A stretch of 64,000 bases of DNA, taken from the NCBI GenBank assembly GCA_900545315.1, contig UQYM01000007.1:12344-76343 (forward strand), written 5' to 3'. The notes beneath the pieces are model-generated. The model was not told the origin of the DNA and did no database searches. It saw only the letters and a list, made by a program, of their open reading frames with translations. Source of the stretch: an uncultured Alistipes sp. (lineage in GTDB: Bacteria > Bacteroidota > Bacteroidia > Bacteroidales > Rikenellaceae). Made by a program: the position numbers and the translations under genes. Shown here in pieces: positions 43,056 to 51,987 of the stretch; positions within the stretch are counted from its first letter, which is position 1; each line of letters opens with the position of its first letter.

Positions 43056-43940
43056 ATGCAAAACGATCACCCCGAGCAATGGAATGGCAAATCGAGAGGC
43101 GGCAGTTTCGGCTACGCCTTTTTTGTCTTTTTGATTAAATACTGCGGACTGCGCAGCGCTTATGCCTTCCTTGCCCTCGTGGCGTTCTATTTCATCCCCT
43201 TCGCCCCGCGCGCAACAGCCGCCATCTGGGACTATTACCGTCGGCGACTCCGTCAGGGACGTTGTACTGCCACCCGGAACCTCTACCGCCACTACTATCG
43301 CTTCGGCCAGACGCTGATCGATAAAATCGCTGTCGGTGCCGGACTGGCCGACCGTTACAAGTTTGAATTCGATAATTACGAGCAGTTCCTCCAGGTGCTG
43401 CAAGGTGATACCGGCGTCGTTGTTCTGGGAGCCCATGTCGGATGTTGGGAGATCGGAGCGCACTTCTTCGGACAGTATGGCCGGAAAATGAATGTGGTGA
43501 TGTTCGATGCCGAATATCAGCGTATTCGAGAGGTGTTGGAGCGTAATGTGGAGAGCCGCAATTATAAGATTATTCCGGTCAACGAGTCGTCGATCGAAGC
43601 CATTCTGCAGATTAAAGTGGCGCTGAATCGTGGTGAGTATGTCTGTTTCCAAGAGGACCGCTGCCTAAACCATCATCATGTGCTTCGTGTCCCCTTTTTG
43701 CAGGGAGAGGCTCTCTTCCCGGAAGGCCCCTTTTTGATTGCAACCAAACTGAAGGTGCCAATGGCTTTCTATTTCGCAATGCGCGAAAAAGGACGCCGCT
43801 ATCGGTTCTATTTTAAGGTGATAGAGGCCCAGACGCAGATCGATACGGCAAAGGTGTGTCAGCTCTATGTCCAGGCCCTTGAAGAGATTGTAAGTCGCTA
43901 TCCGGATCAATGGTTCAACTTCTATAAGTTTTGGCAATGA
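43056..43940 (+). CDS. LpxL/HtrB-like lysophospholipid acyltransferase
   Basis: A 294-residue inner-membrane-associated acyltransferase. The HX4(D/E)-type motif is HVGCWE near residue 130, followed by a conserved EDRCLNHH stretch and PFLQGEALFPEGPFLIA. One N-terminal hydrophobic region (YAFLALVAFYFIPFAP) likely anchors it. Members move acyl chains from ACP to lipids such as lipid A. In aryl-polyene clusters such proteins probably transfer the finished polyene to a lipid or sugar. It starts directly after the ACP stop and overlaps the radical SAM gene. Confidence 0.88.
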   Translation: MQNDHPEQWNGKSRGGSFGYAFFVFLIKYCGLRSAYAFLALVAFYFIPFAPRATAAIWDYYRRRLRQGRCTATRNLYRHYYRFGQTLIDKIAVGAGLADRYKFEFDNYEQFLQVLQGDTGVVVLGAHVGCWEIGAHFFGQYGRKMNVVMFDAEYQRIREVLERNVESRNYKIIPVNESSIEAILQIKVALNRGEYVCFQEDRCLNHHHVLRVPFLQGEALFPEGPFLIATKLKVPMAFYFAMREKGRRYRFYFKVIEAQTQIDTAKVCQLYVQALEEIVSRYPDQWFNFYKFWQ

Positions 43941-45307
43941 GTGCACCCTATTCCATACTGCTTGTGTCAGCCAACCGCTACAAAGAGCCATATCCGGTCT
44001 ATCCGTTGGGGATCTCCTATCTGAAAAGCTATCTGCGTCAACGGTTGCCCCAATATAAGGTGCTGGTGTTTGACTGCAACCTGGGAACCAGAGACGATCT
44101 CTCAACGTTAATAGCACAAGAGCAGCCGCGTTATGTGGGCATTGCCTTTCGGAATGCGGATGATGTCAACTCGTTGCGGGATAATAACTTCTTGACCGGA
44201 TACCGTCAAGTGGTCGATACGGTGCGAGAGGCTACGCAGGTGCCGTTAATTATTGGCGGCGCAGGCTTCTCCATCTTTCCACAACGCTTTATGGCACTGA
44301 TGGAGGCCGATTATGGATTGGCCGGAGAGGGGGAGGAGAGTTTGGCCCGGTTGATCGAGACCTTGGATGCCGGAAAACAACCCACCGGGATTGACGGCCT
44401 GTTCGTGCAGGGAGTCGATGCTGGAGAGTATCCGCGTCCGCGCCGGAATTATGTGCGGTCTTTGAGTGTGGAGTTTGAGGAGGAGTGGGTCGACTACTAC
44501 TGGAAATACAGCGGTATGCTCAATATCCAAACCAAACGGGGGTGCCCTTACGACTGTGTTTACTGCACCTATCCGTTAATTGACGGGTGTGTGATCCGGA
44601 CGCTCGATCCGGCCAAAATCGTGGATGATATTCTCCGCTTGCGGAGACAGAAGGGGATCGATTACCTCTTTTTTACCGATTCGGTTTTCAATATCTGCCC
44701 CGAATACAATCAACGTTTGGCCGAAGAGTTGATCCGACGCGAAGCCAATATCCGTTGGGGAGCCTACTTCTCGCCGGCACACCTCACTCGCGAGATGCTG
44801 GCCCTATATCACCGTTCGGGATTGACCCATATCGAGTTTGGGACCGAGTCGTTTGATGACCAGGTACTCCAGGCTTATGGGAAACGATTTACGTTTGAGG
44901 ATGTGTTGAACTCTTCCGAAATGGCGTTGGCCGAGGGGATTTATTATGCACATTTCCTGATTTTTGGTGGCGTCGGAGAAACCATGCAAACCCTCGAACG
45001 ATCGATCGAAAACTCGAAACGAATTCGGTACAGTGTGTTTATGCCCTATATCGGCATGCGGATCTATCCCCATACCCGATTGCAGAAGATTGCTGTCCAG
45101 GAGGGGGTGATTGCTGCTGACGATCCGCTGGCCGAACCCAAATATTACCTCTGCAAAGATTTCGATCTGGAGAGGGTGCGCAAAATGGCATTGGAGACGG
45201 GGAAGGCATGGGTCTTTCCGGATGATGATATCGATAGCCAAATGACCCAATTCAGACTGAAACGCAATAAAAAAGGACCGCTATGGGAGTACCTGAGAAA
45301 AGCGTAG
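43937..45307 (+). CDS. B12-binding-domain radical SAM protein
   Basis: A 456-residue class-B-like radical SAM enzyme. Residues 1-150 look like a B12-binding Rossmann domain (SILLVSANRYKEPYPVYPLG ... VPLIIGGAGFSIFPQ); the classic DxHxxG ligand is not evident. The radical SAM domain has the cluster motif Cys203-xxx-Cys207-xx-Cys210 in KRGCPYDCVYCTYP, then FTDSVFN and HIEFGTES. Relatives methylate unactivated carbons or form rings. ATG 43937 forms an ATGA overlap with the acyltransferase; its 3' end overlaps the next gene by 25 bp. Its step on the aryl or polyene moiety is unknown. Confidence 0.9.
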   Translation: MSAPYSILLVSANRYKEPYPVYPLGISYLKSYLRQRLPQYKVLVFDCNLGTRDDLSTLIAQEQPRYVGIAFRNADDVNSLRDNNFLTGYRQVVDTVREATQVPLIIGGAGFSIFPQRFMALMEADYGLAGEGEESLARLIETLDAGKQPTGIDGLFVQGVDAGEYPRPRRNYVRSLSVEFEEEWVDYYWKYSGMLNIQTKRGCPYDCVYCTYPLIDGCVIRTLDPAKIVDDILRLRRQKGIDYLFFTDSVFNICPEYNQRLAEELIRREANIRWGAYFSPAHLTREMLALYHRSGLTHIEFGTESFDDQVLQAYGKRFTFEDVLNSSEMALAEGIYYAHFLIFGGVGETMQTLERSIENSKRIRYSVFMPYIGMRIYPHTRLQKIAVQEGVIAADDPLAEPKYYLCKDFDLERVRKMALETGKAWVFPDDDIDSQMTQFRLKRNKKGPLWEYLRKA

Positions 45308-45711
45308 CGATTACGGAACTGATTCCGCAACGTCCTCCGATGGTGATGGTCGATCGGTTTGAAGGTATTGATGCCGAAGACCAATCCCATACCTCGCTAA
45401 CCGTGCGGGAAGATAATCTGTTCGTGGAGGAGGGCGCGCTGACCGAGTGTGGCCTCATCGAACATATGGCCCAGTCGGCTGCTGCCCGAGTGGGGTGGCG
45501 TTGTCGTGAAGCTGGGGAGAAAGTCCCCGTGGGGTTTATCGGCGCTGTCTCCCGATTTCGGGCCGATGCGTTGCCGCCGGTCGGTGCCCGGCTGAACACG
45601 ACACTCCGGATGGTACAAGAGATCGGTCCGCTCTCCCTGGCTGCCCTGCGCGTTGAGTGTGACGGACAACTGATCGCGGAAGGAAACTTGAAAATCTATC
45701 TGCAACTATGA
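45283..45711 (+). CDS. FabZ/ApeP-like hotdog protein
   Basis: A 142-residue single hotdog domain related to 3-hydroxyacyl-ACP dehydratases. The conserved segment reads LIPQRPPMVMVD: the position of the FabZ catalytic His (LLPHRYPF) is Gln. The acidic active-site residue region CGLIEHMAQSAAARVG is kept. It may be a non-catalytic partner of the second dehydratase at 51.6 kb, or use another general base. It overlaps both neighbours. Confidence 0.85.
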   Translation: MGVPEKSVAITELIPQRPPMVMVDRFEGIDAEDQSHTSLTVREDNLFVEEGALTECGLIEHMAQSAAARVGWRCREAGEKVPVGFIGAVSRFRADALPPVGARLNTTLRMVQEIGPLSLAALRVECDGQLIAEGNLKIYLQL

Positions 45712-46160
45712 AACGCAGAACACATATTATATCCGGAGAGCCGGCCCTGAGCTGTACAACCCCGTTGAGGGTGCGGTTCAGCGAGGTCGATTCGATGCGC
45801 GTGGTATGGCATGGCGAGTATGTCCGTTATTTCGAAGATGGCCGGGAAGCCTTCGGAGAACAGTATCCCGGTTTGGGCTACCTGGATATCTACAACAGTG
45901 GGTATACGACCCCGATCGTCGAGATGCACGTGGAGTATAAACTTCCGTTGCGAATCGCTGAACGGGCTGTCGTAGAGACCCGGTACCTGCCTACGCCTGC
46001 CGCCAAAATCTGTTTCGAATACACAATCCGCCGTGAGTCTGATCAAGCCGTAGTTGCAACAGGTTCTACGATGCAGGTGTTTGTGAATGGTGACGGAGAG
46101 ATGGAGTTGACCCCTCCGGAATTTTTCAAAGCGTGGAAACGTAAATGGAACGTGAAGTAA
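45708..46160 (+). CDS. 4-hydroxybenzoyl-CoA thioesterase-like hotdog protein
   Basis: A 150-residue 4HBT-family hotdog thioesterase. The N-terminal catalytic Asp region is RFSEVDSMRVVWHGEYVRYF, matching the VD-x-x-x-V pattern of the family, followed by the DGREAFGEQ helix. It likely releases or edits acyl thioesters during polyene assembly. The start overlaps the hotdog gene before it (ATGA), and its 3' end overlaps the next ketosynthase by 16 bp. Confidence 0.9.
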   Translation: MKRRTHIISGEPALSCTTPLRVRFSEVDSMRVVWHGEYVRYFEDGREAFGEQYPGLGYLDIYNSGYTTPIVEMHVEYKLPLRIAERAVVETRYLPTPAAKICFEYTIRRESDQAVVATGSTMQVFVNGDGEMELTPPEFFKAWKRKWNVK

Positions 46161-47959
46161 AGATCTATTTGGGTGGAGATGCCCTGGTGACCGCTCTGGG
46201 TCATGGCGTTGACGACAACTTCTCGGCAATGGCCCAGGGTCAAATCGGATTGCATCCGATCGAGTCGCCTTGCCGGTTGGCTGCGGCTGGAAAGATCGAT
46301 GCGGAGTTGTTGCAGGCCTCTGCCCTGGAGCATTATACCCCCCTGGAGAGTCTGATGATCCGTTGCGTGCAGGAGGCTGCCGCAGGTTCACAAATAGACC
46401 CTGCAGCGGATGACTGCCTATTGGTATTTGCCACTACAAAAGGTAATGTCGATCTGCTGGAACAGGATATGACGCCGCCTGAAGAGGCCTTTCTATACTG
46501 TTTGGCAGAACGGGTAGCCGGATATTTTAACGCAGTACGACAGCCGGTGGTGATCTCGAATGCCTGTATCTCCGGAGTCTCGGCACTGATTGTGGCCAGA
46601 CGCATGATCCGAGAGGGGGTGTGCCGCCATGCCATTGTGGTGGGAGGCGATCTGATCTCGACGTTTGTGGCCGAAGGGTTCCTCTCGTTCAAATCGGTCA
46701 GCCCGGGCCCCTGCCGTCCGTACGATGCCACCGAAGAGCATGGTTTGTCTCTCGGAGAGGCGGTCAGCGCAGTGATGTTAACCACGGATGCCCGCCGGGC
46801 GAAGCTGCCGGCCGTATTGCTCGAAGGTGGAGCCATTACCAACGATGCCAACCACATCTCGGGGCCGTCTCGAACCGGTGATGGACTGCATTATGCCATG
46901 GAAGAGGCCCTTGCTGAAGCCGATGTGCCCCGCGAAAAGATCAGTTTTGTCAATGCCCACGGAACAGGAACCGCATACAACGATGCCATGGAGAGCAAAG
47001 CATTGGCCTTGAGCTCACTGAGCGAATGCCCGATGAATAGCCTCAAAGGGTATATCGGCCATACGCTTGGAGCATCCGGTGTGGTGGAGAGTATTCTGTC
47101 GGCAGAGGAGTTGCGACGGGGACTTCTGTTCGGTACGGCAGGGTTTCGTCAGTTGGGTACACCTTGTCCGTTGAATGTCACCGCAGCGAGTCGTCCCATC
47201 AAAATGCAATACTGCCTGAAAACCGCATCGGGATTTGGCGGATGCAATGCAGCTATTGTTTTGGGGCTGGATTCTGTCGATAATGCCCCTGATGCTACCG
47301 GAGAGTGTCTGTGGAGCAAAAATGCTTTGACATCCTCTCTACCGTTAGACAAGACAGCTGTTGCCCCGGTAATCGGGAATACAGAGGTTGATGGTCAAGG
47401 AGAAGCGTCGCTTTCCGCGGATCATCTGTCGAACTGTCCTGTTGGCAGGATTACCGCAACCTATGAATTGCCCCATACCGGAGAACCATTCCCTGAACTG
47501 ATCCGAAGGCTGTACAAAGAGTTGGATGCGCCAAATATGAAATTCTACAAGATGGATGACCTCTCGAAAGCGGCCTATATCGCTGTGGAATATCTGTTGC
47601 GGGGCTGTCCGATTGCCGGGAAATATGCTTCGACGGATGTGGCAGTGGTTCTCGAAAACCGCTCGTCGTCACTCGATACCGATCTGGCACATCAGCGTAT
47701 TGTCAACGAACACCATCCGGAGGGGGCCTCTCCAGCCGTGTTTGTCTATACGCTGCCCAATGTGGCGGTCGGAGAGATCTGTATTCGCAATCATATCCAA
47801 GGTGAAAACACCTTTTTTGTGGAGGGGAGTGGAGCGACAGCCGAATGGTACGCCCATCGATTGGTGGAGCGAGGTACGGCCCGTGCCGTGATCTATGGCG
47901 TATGCGACTTTCTGAAAGATGAATATCATGTGAAACTCAATTTGTTGGAGGCAAAATAA
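46145..47959 (+). CDS. Beta-ketoacyl synthase fused to a degenerate second KS-like lobe
   Basis: A 604-residue protein. Residues 1-385 are a KS with intact Cys141 (SNACISGVSAL), His272 (NAHGTGTAYND) and His306 (KGYIGHTLGASG). After a polar linker the last 170 residues again resemble the N-terminal KS lobe (KMDDLSKAAYIAVEYLLRG; TLPNVAVGEICIRNHIQGEN). There the nucleophile region reads FFVEGSGATAEW, with no Cys. It is a catalytic KS plus pseudo-KS fusion. The extra lobe may bind ACP or pair with the chain-length-factor-like protein. Next gene is an ACP after 4 bp. Confidence 0.9.
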   Translation: MEREVKIYLGGDALVTALGHGVDDNFSAMAQGQIGLHPIESPCRLAAAGKIDAELLQASALEHYTPLESLMIRCVQEAAAGSQIDPAADDCLLVFATTKGNVDLLEQDMTPPEEAFLYCLAERVAGYFNAVRQPVVISNACISGVSALIVARRMIREGVCRHAIVVGGDLISTFVAEGFLSFKSVSPGPCRPYDATEEHGLSLGEAVSAVMLTTDARRAKLPAVLLEGGAITNDANHISGPSRTGDGLHYAMEEALAEADVPREKISFVNAHGTGTAYNDAMESKALALSSLSECPMNSLKGYIGHTLGASGVVESILSAEELRRGLLFGTAGFRQLGTPCPLNVTAASRPIKMQYCLKTASGFGGCNAAIVLGLDSVDNAPDATGECLWSKNALTSSLPLDKTAVAPVIGNTEVDGQGEASLSADHLSNCPVGRITATYELPHTGEPFPELIRRLYKELDAPNMKFYKMDDLSKAAYIAVEYLLRGCPIAGKYASTDVAVVLENRSSSLDTDLAHQRIVNEHHPEGASPAVFVYTLPNVAVGEICIRNHIQGENTFFVEGSGATAEWYAHRLVERGTARAVIYGVCDFLKDEYHVKLNLLEAK

Positions 47960-47963
47960 TATT

Positions 47964-48221
47964 ATGGAAGAGCTGATTCAAAAACTGAAAGAACAATTGA
48001 TCGAGGCCCTGAATCTCGAAGAGATTACCCCCGACGATATTGATGCTGAGGCTCCTTTGTTCGGAGATGGGCTTGGACTGGATTCGATCGATGCCCTCGA
48101 AATCATCCTGATTTTGGAGAAAAATTACGGCATCCGCCTCGAAAATACCGCCGAGGCAAAACCCCATTTTTATTCGGTCAAGACGTTGGCTGAATACATT
48201 CTGGCAAATCAGCAAAAGTAA
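47964..48221 (+). CDS. Acyl carrier protein 2 of the cluster
   Basis: An 85-residue ACP with the phosphopantetheine Ser in LGLDSIDALEIILIL. The region before it (EEITPDDIDAEAPLFGDG) matches type-II PKS/FAS ACPs. It sits between two ketosynthase genes with 4-bp gaps. Confidence 0.95.
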   Translation: MEELIQKLKEQLIEALNLEEITPDDIDAEAPLFGDGLGLDSIDALEIILILEKNYGIRLENTAEAKPHFYSVKTLAEYILANQQK

Positions 48222-48225
48222 AACG

Positions 48226-49407
48226 ATGCATATCGCAGTCACAGGCGTAGGAATTGTCAGTGCCCTGGGAGTGGGCAAAAAAGTGACACTGGACGCGTTG
48301 CGTACCGGTCGTAGCGGTATTGTCGCTGCGCCGACCCACTTTGCAACGCGGAATCGACTGCCTGTGGGCGAAGTGGCCCTGGACAACGCCCAACTGCAAC
48401 AGCTTCTCGGCCTATCGGGGTGTCACTCCCGAACCGCACTGCTGGGTATATTGGCTGCTTCGGAAGCGCTGCAAGATACTGGAGCGTCTCGTCCCCGAAC
48501 CGCTTTGGTCTCTGCGACCTCTGTCGGGGGAATGGATCTGACCGAACAGTTTTTCCCACAGTTTATGCAGAATGACCGCTTGGGACGTTTGCGTCAGGTG
48601 GTGCATCACGACTGTGCCGACAGCACGATCTCCATTGCCCGGTATTGCGGGATCGATGGTTTCGTGACGACAATCAGCACCGCCTGCTCCTCGGCGGCAA
48701 ACGCCCTGATGTTGGCCGTAAGGCTATTGCGGCATGGCGTGGCAGATCGGGTGGTGGCCGGTGGAACAGATTCCCTGTGCCGTTTTACTTTGAACGGTTT
48801 TAAATCGTTGATGATTCTGGATTCGGCCCCCTGTCGCCCCTTTGATGAGAGTCGGGCCGGGTTGAATCTCGGCGAAGGAGCTGCCTATCTGGTCCTGGAA
48901 CGGGCTGAAGATGCAGCGGGTGAGCCTTATTGCTTTTTGGAAGGGGTTGCCAATGCCAACGATGCGTTCCATCAAACGGCCTCTTCTGCCGATGGTGAGG
49001 GAGATTATTTGGCAATGCGCGGGGCACTTGAAATGGCCGGCATTGCACCCGAGCAGGTTGATTATATCAATGTACACGGAACGGGAACGCCAAATAACGA
49101 TCTCTCGGAGGGGGTTGCCATGCAACGGCTTTTCGGTGAACGGATGCCTGCTTTCGGATCGACCAAACCCTTTACGGGGCATACGTTGGCAGCTGCCGGA
49201 GGAATTGAAGCGGCATTTTGTGCCCTTGCCCTCCGTCATGGAGAGTTCTATCCACACCTCAATTTTACCCGGCAGGATCCTCAGTTGGGGCTGATCCCGC
49301 AGTTGCATTATGAGCAACGTCCGTTGCAATATGTGCTTTCCAATTCGTTCGGTTTCGGCGGAAACTGTGCGTCGTTGTTATTCGCAGGTAAGATCGATCA
49401 AAGATGA
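48226..49407 (+). CDS. Beta-ketoacyl-ACP synthase, catalytic triad intact
   Basis: A 393-residue FabF/FabB-type condensing enzyme. Cys154 (STACSSAANAL), His in NVHGTGTPNND and Lys/His in STKPFTGHTLAAAGG are present, and the end has NSFGFGGNCASL. It overlaps the following chain-length-factor-like gene by 4 bp, the typical pairing of a KS with its non-catalytic partner in type II systems. Confidence 0.93.
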   Translation: MHIAVTGVGIVSALGVGKKVTLDALRTGRSGIVAAPTHFATRNRLPVGEVALDNAQLQQLLGLSGCHSRTALLGILAASEALQDTGASRPRTALVSATSVGGMDLTEQFFPQFMQNDRLGRLRQVVHHDCADSTISIARYCGIDGFVTTISTACSSAANALMLAVRLLRHGVADRVVAGGTDSLCRFTLNGFKSLMILDSAPCRPFDESRAGLNLGEGAAYLVLERAEDAAGEPYCFLEGVANANDAFHQTASSADGEGDYLAMRGALEMAGIAPEQVDYINVHGTGTPNNDLSEGVAMQRLFGERMPAFGSTKPFTGHTLAAAGGIEAAFCALALRHGEFYPHLNFTRQDPQLGLIPQLHYEQRPLQYVLSNSFGFGGNCASLLFAGKIDQR

Positions 49408-50303
49408 AGACCCGTTGTTACATAAACCGATATGCTACACACGAGATGCTGGGCGACGACCTGAAGACGTTGATCCCCAACGCGGCGTTGCGCCGTCGCA
49501 TGAGCCGCTTTGTCCGAATGGGGGTGGCCACCGCGATGCAGTGTCTCTCCTCTGGAGTGTCGGCAGACCGGATCGATGCCATCGTGACCGCAACGGGATG
49601 GGGCTGTCTGGCCGATAGTGAGAAGTTTTTGCGGAATCTGATCGAACAGGATGAGGAGTTGCTCAATCCGACCCCCTTTATTCAGTCCACCTTCAATACA
49701 ATCGGAGCACAGGTGGCGCTGCTCTGCTCGAACCACTCCTACAATATGACCTATGTGCACCGAGGCCACAGCTTTGAATCGGCACTGCTGGATGTAGCGA
49801 TGCAGTTCGATGACGAAACGATTACCCATGCCTTGGTGGGGGCGGCCGATGAACAGACCCCATCCCAACATCGGATCATGGAGCGTATGGGCCTCTGGCG
49901 AAACTATATCGATGGCGAAGGAGCTGCCTTTTTCCAACTTTCGTCACTCCCCATGGATGCTTGTCAGGCCTGTATTGTTGAGGTCGATTTTCCGGCTCTT
50001 CCCCAAGAGGTGAAAGATCAGGTATTGGCTTATGGACGTGCCAATTCCACTGCAGCAAATCAGACAGGAGAGACGGATGGATCTGTCGCGACAGACTCAA
50101 TAAAAAGTTGGATCAAAGCGCACTATCATGCGGATCAGATCATTATTGGGGGAGGAGCTCACCGGATCAATTATCCTACTGCTTCTGCCGGACGGTTGGT
50201 CGAAGCCGTGCAGCTGATTGAAAACGGTGCCCGGCGTGTGGCCGTGTGGAACAACTATATGGACGTACAGTCCGCTGTTATTGTCGTGGAATGTGTTGGA
50301 TAG
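49404..50303 (+). CDS. Chain-length-factor-like degenerate beta-ketoacyl synthase
   Basis: A 299-residue protein resembling the KS N-terminal lobe (NAALRRRMSRFVRMGVATAMQCL; VTATGWGCLADSEKFL). It is about 100 residues short of a full KS. The segment that should hold the nucleophile reads YNMTYVHRGHSFESALL, with no Cys, and the two His motifs are missing. It probably forms a heterodimer with the KS at 48226 and sets chain length, like CLF subunits of type II PKS and aryl-polyene systems. Confidence 0.85.
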   Translation: MKTRCYINRYATHEMLGDDLKTLIPNAALRRRMSRFVRMGVATAMQCLSSGVSADRIDAIVTATGWGCLADSEKFLRNLIEQDEELLNPTPFIQSTFNTIGAQVALLCSNHSYNMTYVHRGHSFESALLDVAMQFDDETITHALVGAADEQTPSQHRIMERMGLWRNYIDGEGAAFFQLSSLPMDACQACIVEVDFPALPQEVKDQVLAYGRANSTAANQTGETDGSVATDSIKSWIKAHYHADQIIIGGGAHRINYPTASAGRLVEAVQLIENGARRVAVWNNYMDVQSAVIVVECVG

Positions 50304-51004
50304 TGGGGATCATATTGGTGTGCGGGGTGTTGGGCGCAGCCGTTTGGGCTTCGGCTTCGATCCGATCGGGCGTCTATCTCCGTTCCTTGTGTCGGGGCGA
50401 TGGTTCGGAACGGGCGGTCTGTCTAACGTTTGACGACGGTCCCGATCCACAACGCACCCCCAAGCTCCTCGATCTGTTGAAACGTCACGGTCTGCAGGCA
50501 ACCTTCTTTTTGATTGGTGAAAAGGCACAGGCACATCCCGAATTGGTGCGACGTATGGAGGAGGAAGGACATACGGTAGGCAATCATACCTGGTCCCACA
50601 GTGCACGTTTCCCGTTGCGAGGAGAGCGGTTTGTGCGCGAGGAGGTGGAGCGAGGTGCCGAAGCAGTCGGTAAGGCAGCCAATTTAGCAGGGCCTAAAAG
50701 AATAAAATTGTTTCGGCCGCCGTTTGGGGTTACCAATCCGATCATCGGGCGCGTTGTGCGCAGTGAAAGGTATTGCTCAGTAGGGTGGAGTATCCGCTCG
50801 TTCGATACGGTTGCATCGACCCCGCGGCAAAAGGTGTTGAGTCGTGTGCTACGCAAATTGCATCCCGGAGCAGTGATCCTGTTGCATGACCGTTGTGAGG
50901 GGAGCGTCGAGTTGCTCGAACAGCTGCTCGCAGAGCTGTCGAACCGCGGCTACGAGGTGTGGCCTATCGAAAAAATGTTGAAAATAGAGGCTTATGAAAA
51001 TTAA
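50291..51004 (+). CDS. Polysaccharide deacetylase (NodB-like)
   Basis: A 237-residue protein with an N-terminal membrane helix (MCWIVGIILVCGVLGAAVWA) and a carbohydrate esterase 4 domain facing outward. Motif 1 is LTFDDGPDP, the metal-binding motif is NHTWSHS, then FRPPFG and ILLHDRC. ATG 50291 is chosen over upstream codons because it overlaps the previous gene naturally. In this cluster it could remove N-acetyl groups from a sugar on the lipid product; other targets are possible. Confidence 0.88.
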   Translation: MCWIVGIILVCGVLGAAVWASASIRSGVYLRSLCRGDGSERAVCLTFDDGPDPQRTPKLLDLLKRHGLQATFFLIGEKAQAHPELVRRMEEEGHTVGNHTWSHSARFPLRGERFVREEVERGAEAVGKAANLAGPKRIKLFRPPFGVTNPIIGRVVRSERYCSVGWSIRSFDTVASTPRQKVLSRVLRKLHPGAVILLHDRCEGSVELLEQLLAELSNRGYEVWPIEKMLKIEAYEN

Positions 51005-51617
51005 TAAAATATTGTTCTTGTTGCTGCTGGGTTGTATTGGCGGAAATGTTTGGGCACAAAACAACGCTTTACAACAGCAGTTTGCCAAAGAGTTGGCCGC
51101 CAAAAGCCGTACGGTGCAGACTATTGTCTGTGATTTTACCGAGACACGGCACATGGATGTGATGGCTAAAGATTTGGTGCGAACCGGGCAGTTCCATTAT
51201 AAAACACCGTCGCAGATGCGCCTCGATTTTACGTCCGGCGACTGGATCATCATGACGGAAGAGGCCTTTTCGATGCGAACGAATGGCCGAACCTCGACAA
51301 CGCGTGTCACCGCAAACCCAATGTTGCGGCAGATGCACAATGTATTTGGAGCCTGCATGACCGGAAACATGGAACGTCTGATGGGAAGCGGACAGGTGAA
51401 GATTACCCAAAATAAGAGCGGTTATCGAGTGGAGTTGGTTCCGTCGAGCCGATCGGCACTCAAATATGTGAATCGAATTGTGCTCGATTTCGATCGGACC
51501 GATATGACCCTGGAGACGTTGCGGATGGAGCAGCCCTCGGGCGATTATATGCAGTATGTGTTCCGAAATAAAAAACTGAATACCACAGTGAAATCCTCGC
51601 TGTTCGATATTCAATAA
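50994..51617 (+). CDS. LolA-like outer-membrane lipoprotein carrier
   Basis: A 207-residue periplasmic protein with a signal peptide (KINKILFLLLLGCIGGNVWAQ) and a LolA-type domain (TIVCDFTETRHMDVMAKDLV; GQFHYKTPSQMRLDFTSGDW; MRTNGRTSTT). LolA-like proteins accompany aryl-polyene and flexirubin clusters and probably carry the hydrophobic product across the periplasm. It overlaps the deacetylase gene by 11 bp. Confidence 0.88.
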   Translation: MKINKILFLLLLGCIGGNVWAQNNALQQQFAKELAAKSRTVQTIVCDFTETRHMDVMAKDLVRTGQFHYKTPSQMRLDFTSGDWIIMTEEAFSMRTNGRTSTTRVTANPMLRQMHNVFGACMTGNMERLMGSGQVKITQNKSGYRVELVPSSRSALKYVNRIVLDFDRTDMTLETLRMEQPSGDYMQYVFRNKKLNTTVKSSLFDIQ

Positions 51618-51624
51618 GCTGACG

Positions 51625-51987
51625 ATGATGTTACGAGATGACCTCTATACATTGAGCCGAGAGAGCGATCGGGGGGCAACATTCTGTTTCCGCGCAACGA
51701 TCAATCCACAGCATCCGCTGTTTGCCGGCCATTTCCCGGGACAGCCGATTCTGCCCGGGGTCTGTACATTGGCCATCCTGCGCGACTGTGTGGCCGAGAT
51801 TTGCGGTTACGGGGTGCGGTTTGCCCAAATCCGTGAATGTAAATTTACGGCGCCGGTGGACCCTTCGCGTCATACGGAGTTAAAGTGCCTCCTGACAATA
51901 GACGGTACAACGGTTCAGGCAACGGTAATGACCGAAGATGTTGTTGTACTGAAACTTAAAGCGACTTTTGTGCCGAAAAATGGTTGA
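51625..51987 (+). CDS. 3-hydroxyacyl-ACP dehydratase (ApeI/FabA-like)
   Basis: A 120-residue hotdog protein. The conserved HPLFAGHFPGQPILPGVCTL block is intact, including the active-site His and the tunnel Pro-Gly motif. It is the likely catalytic dehydratase of the cluster. Either Met at 51625 or 51628 may be the start. It overlaps the glycosyltransferase gene by 8 bp. Confidence 0.88.
   Translation: MMLRDDLYTLSRESDRGATFCFRATINPQHPLFAGHFPGQPILPGVCTLAILRDCVAEICGYGVRFAQIRECKFTAPVDPSRHTELKCLLTIDGTTVQATVMTEDVVVLKLKATFVPKNG

Noticed and set aside
42588..43652. 354-codon minus-strand open frame in the KS-ACP-acyltransferase region
   Set aside because: Covers three certain plus-strand genes in antisense; no domain signal.
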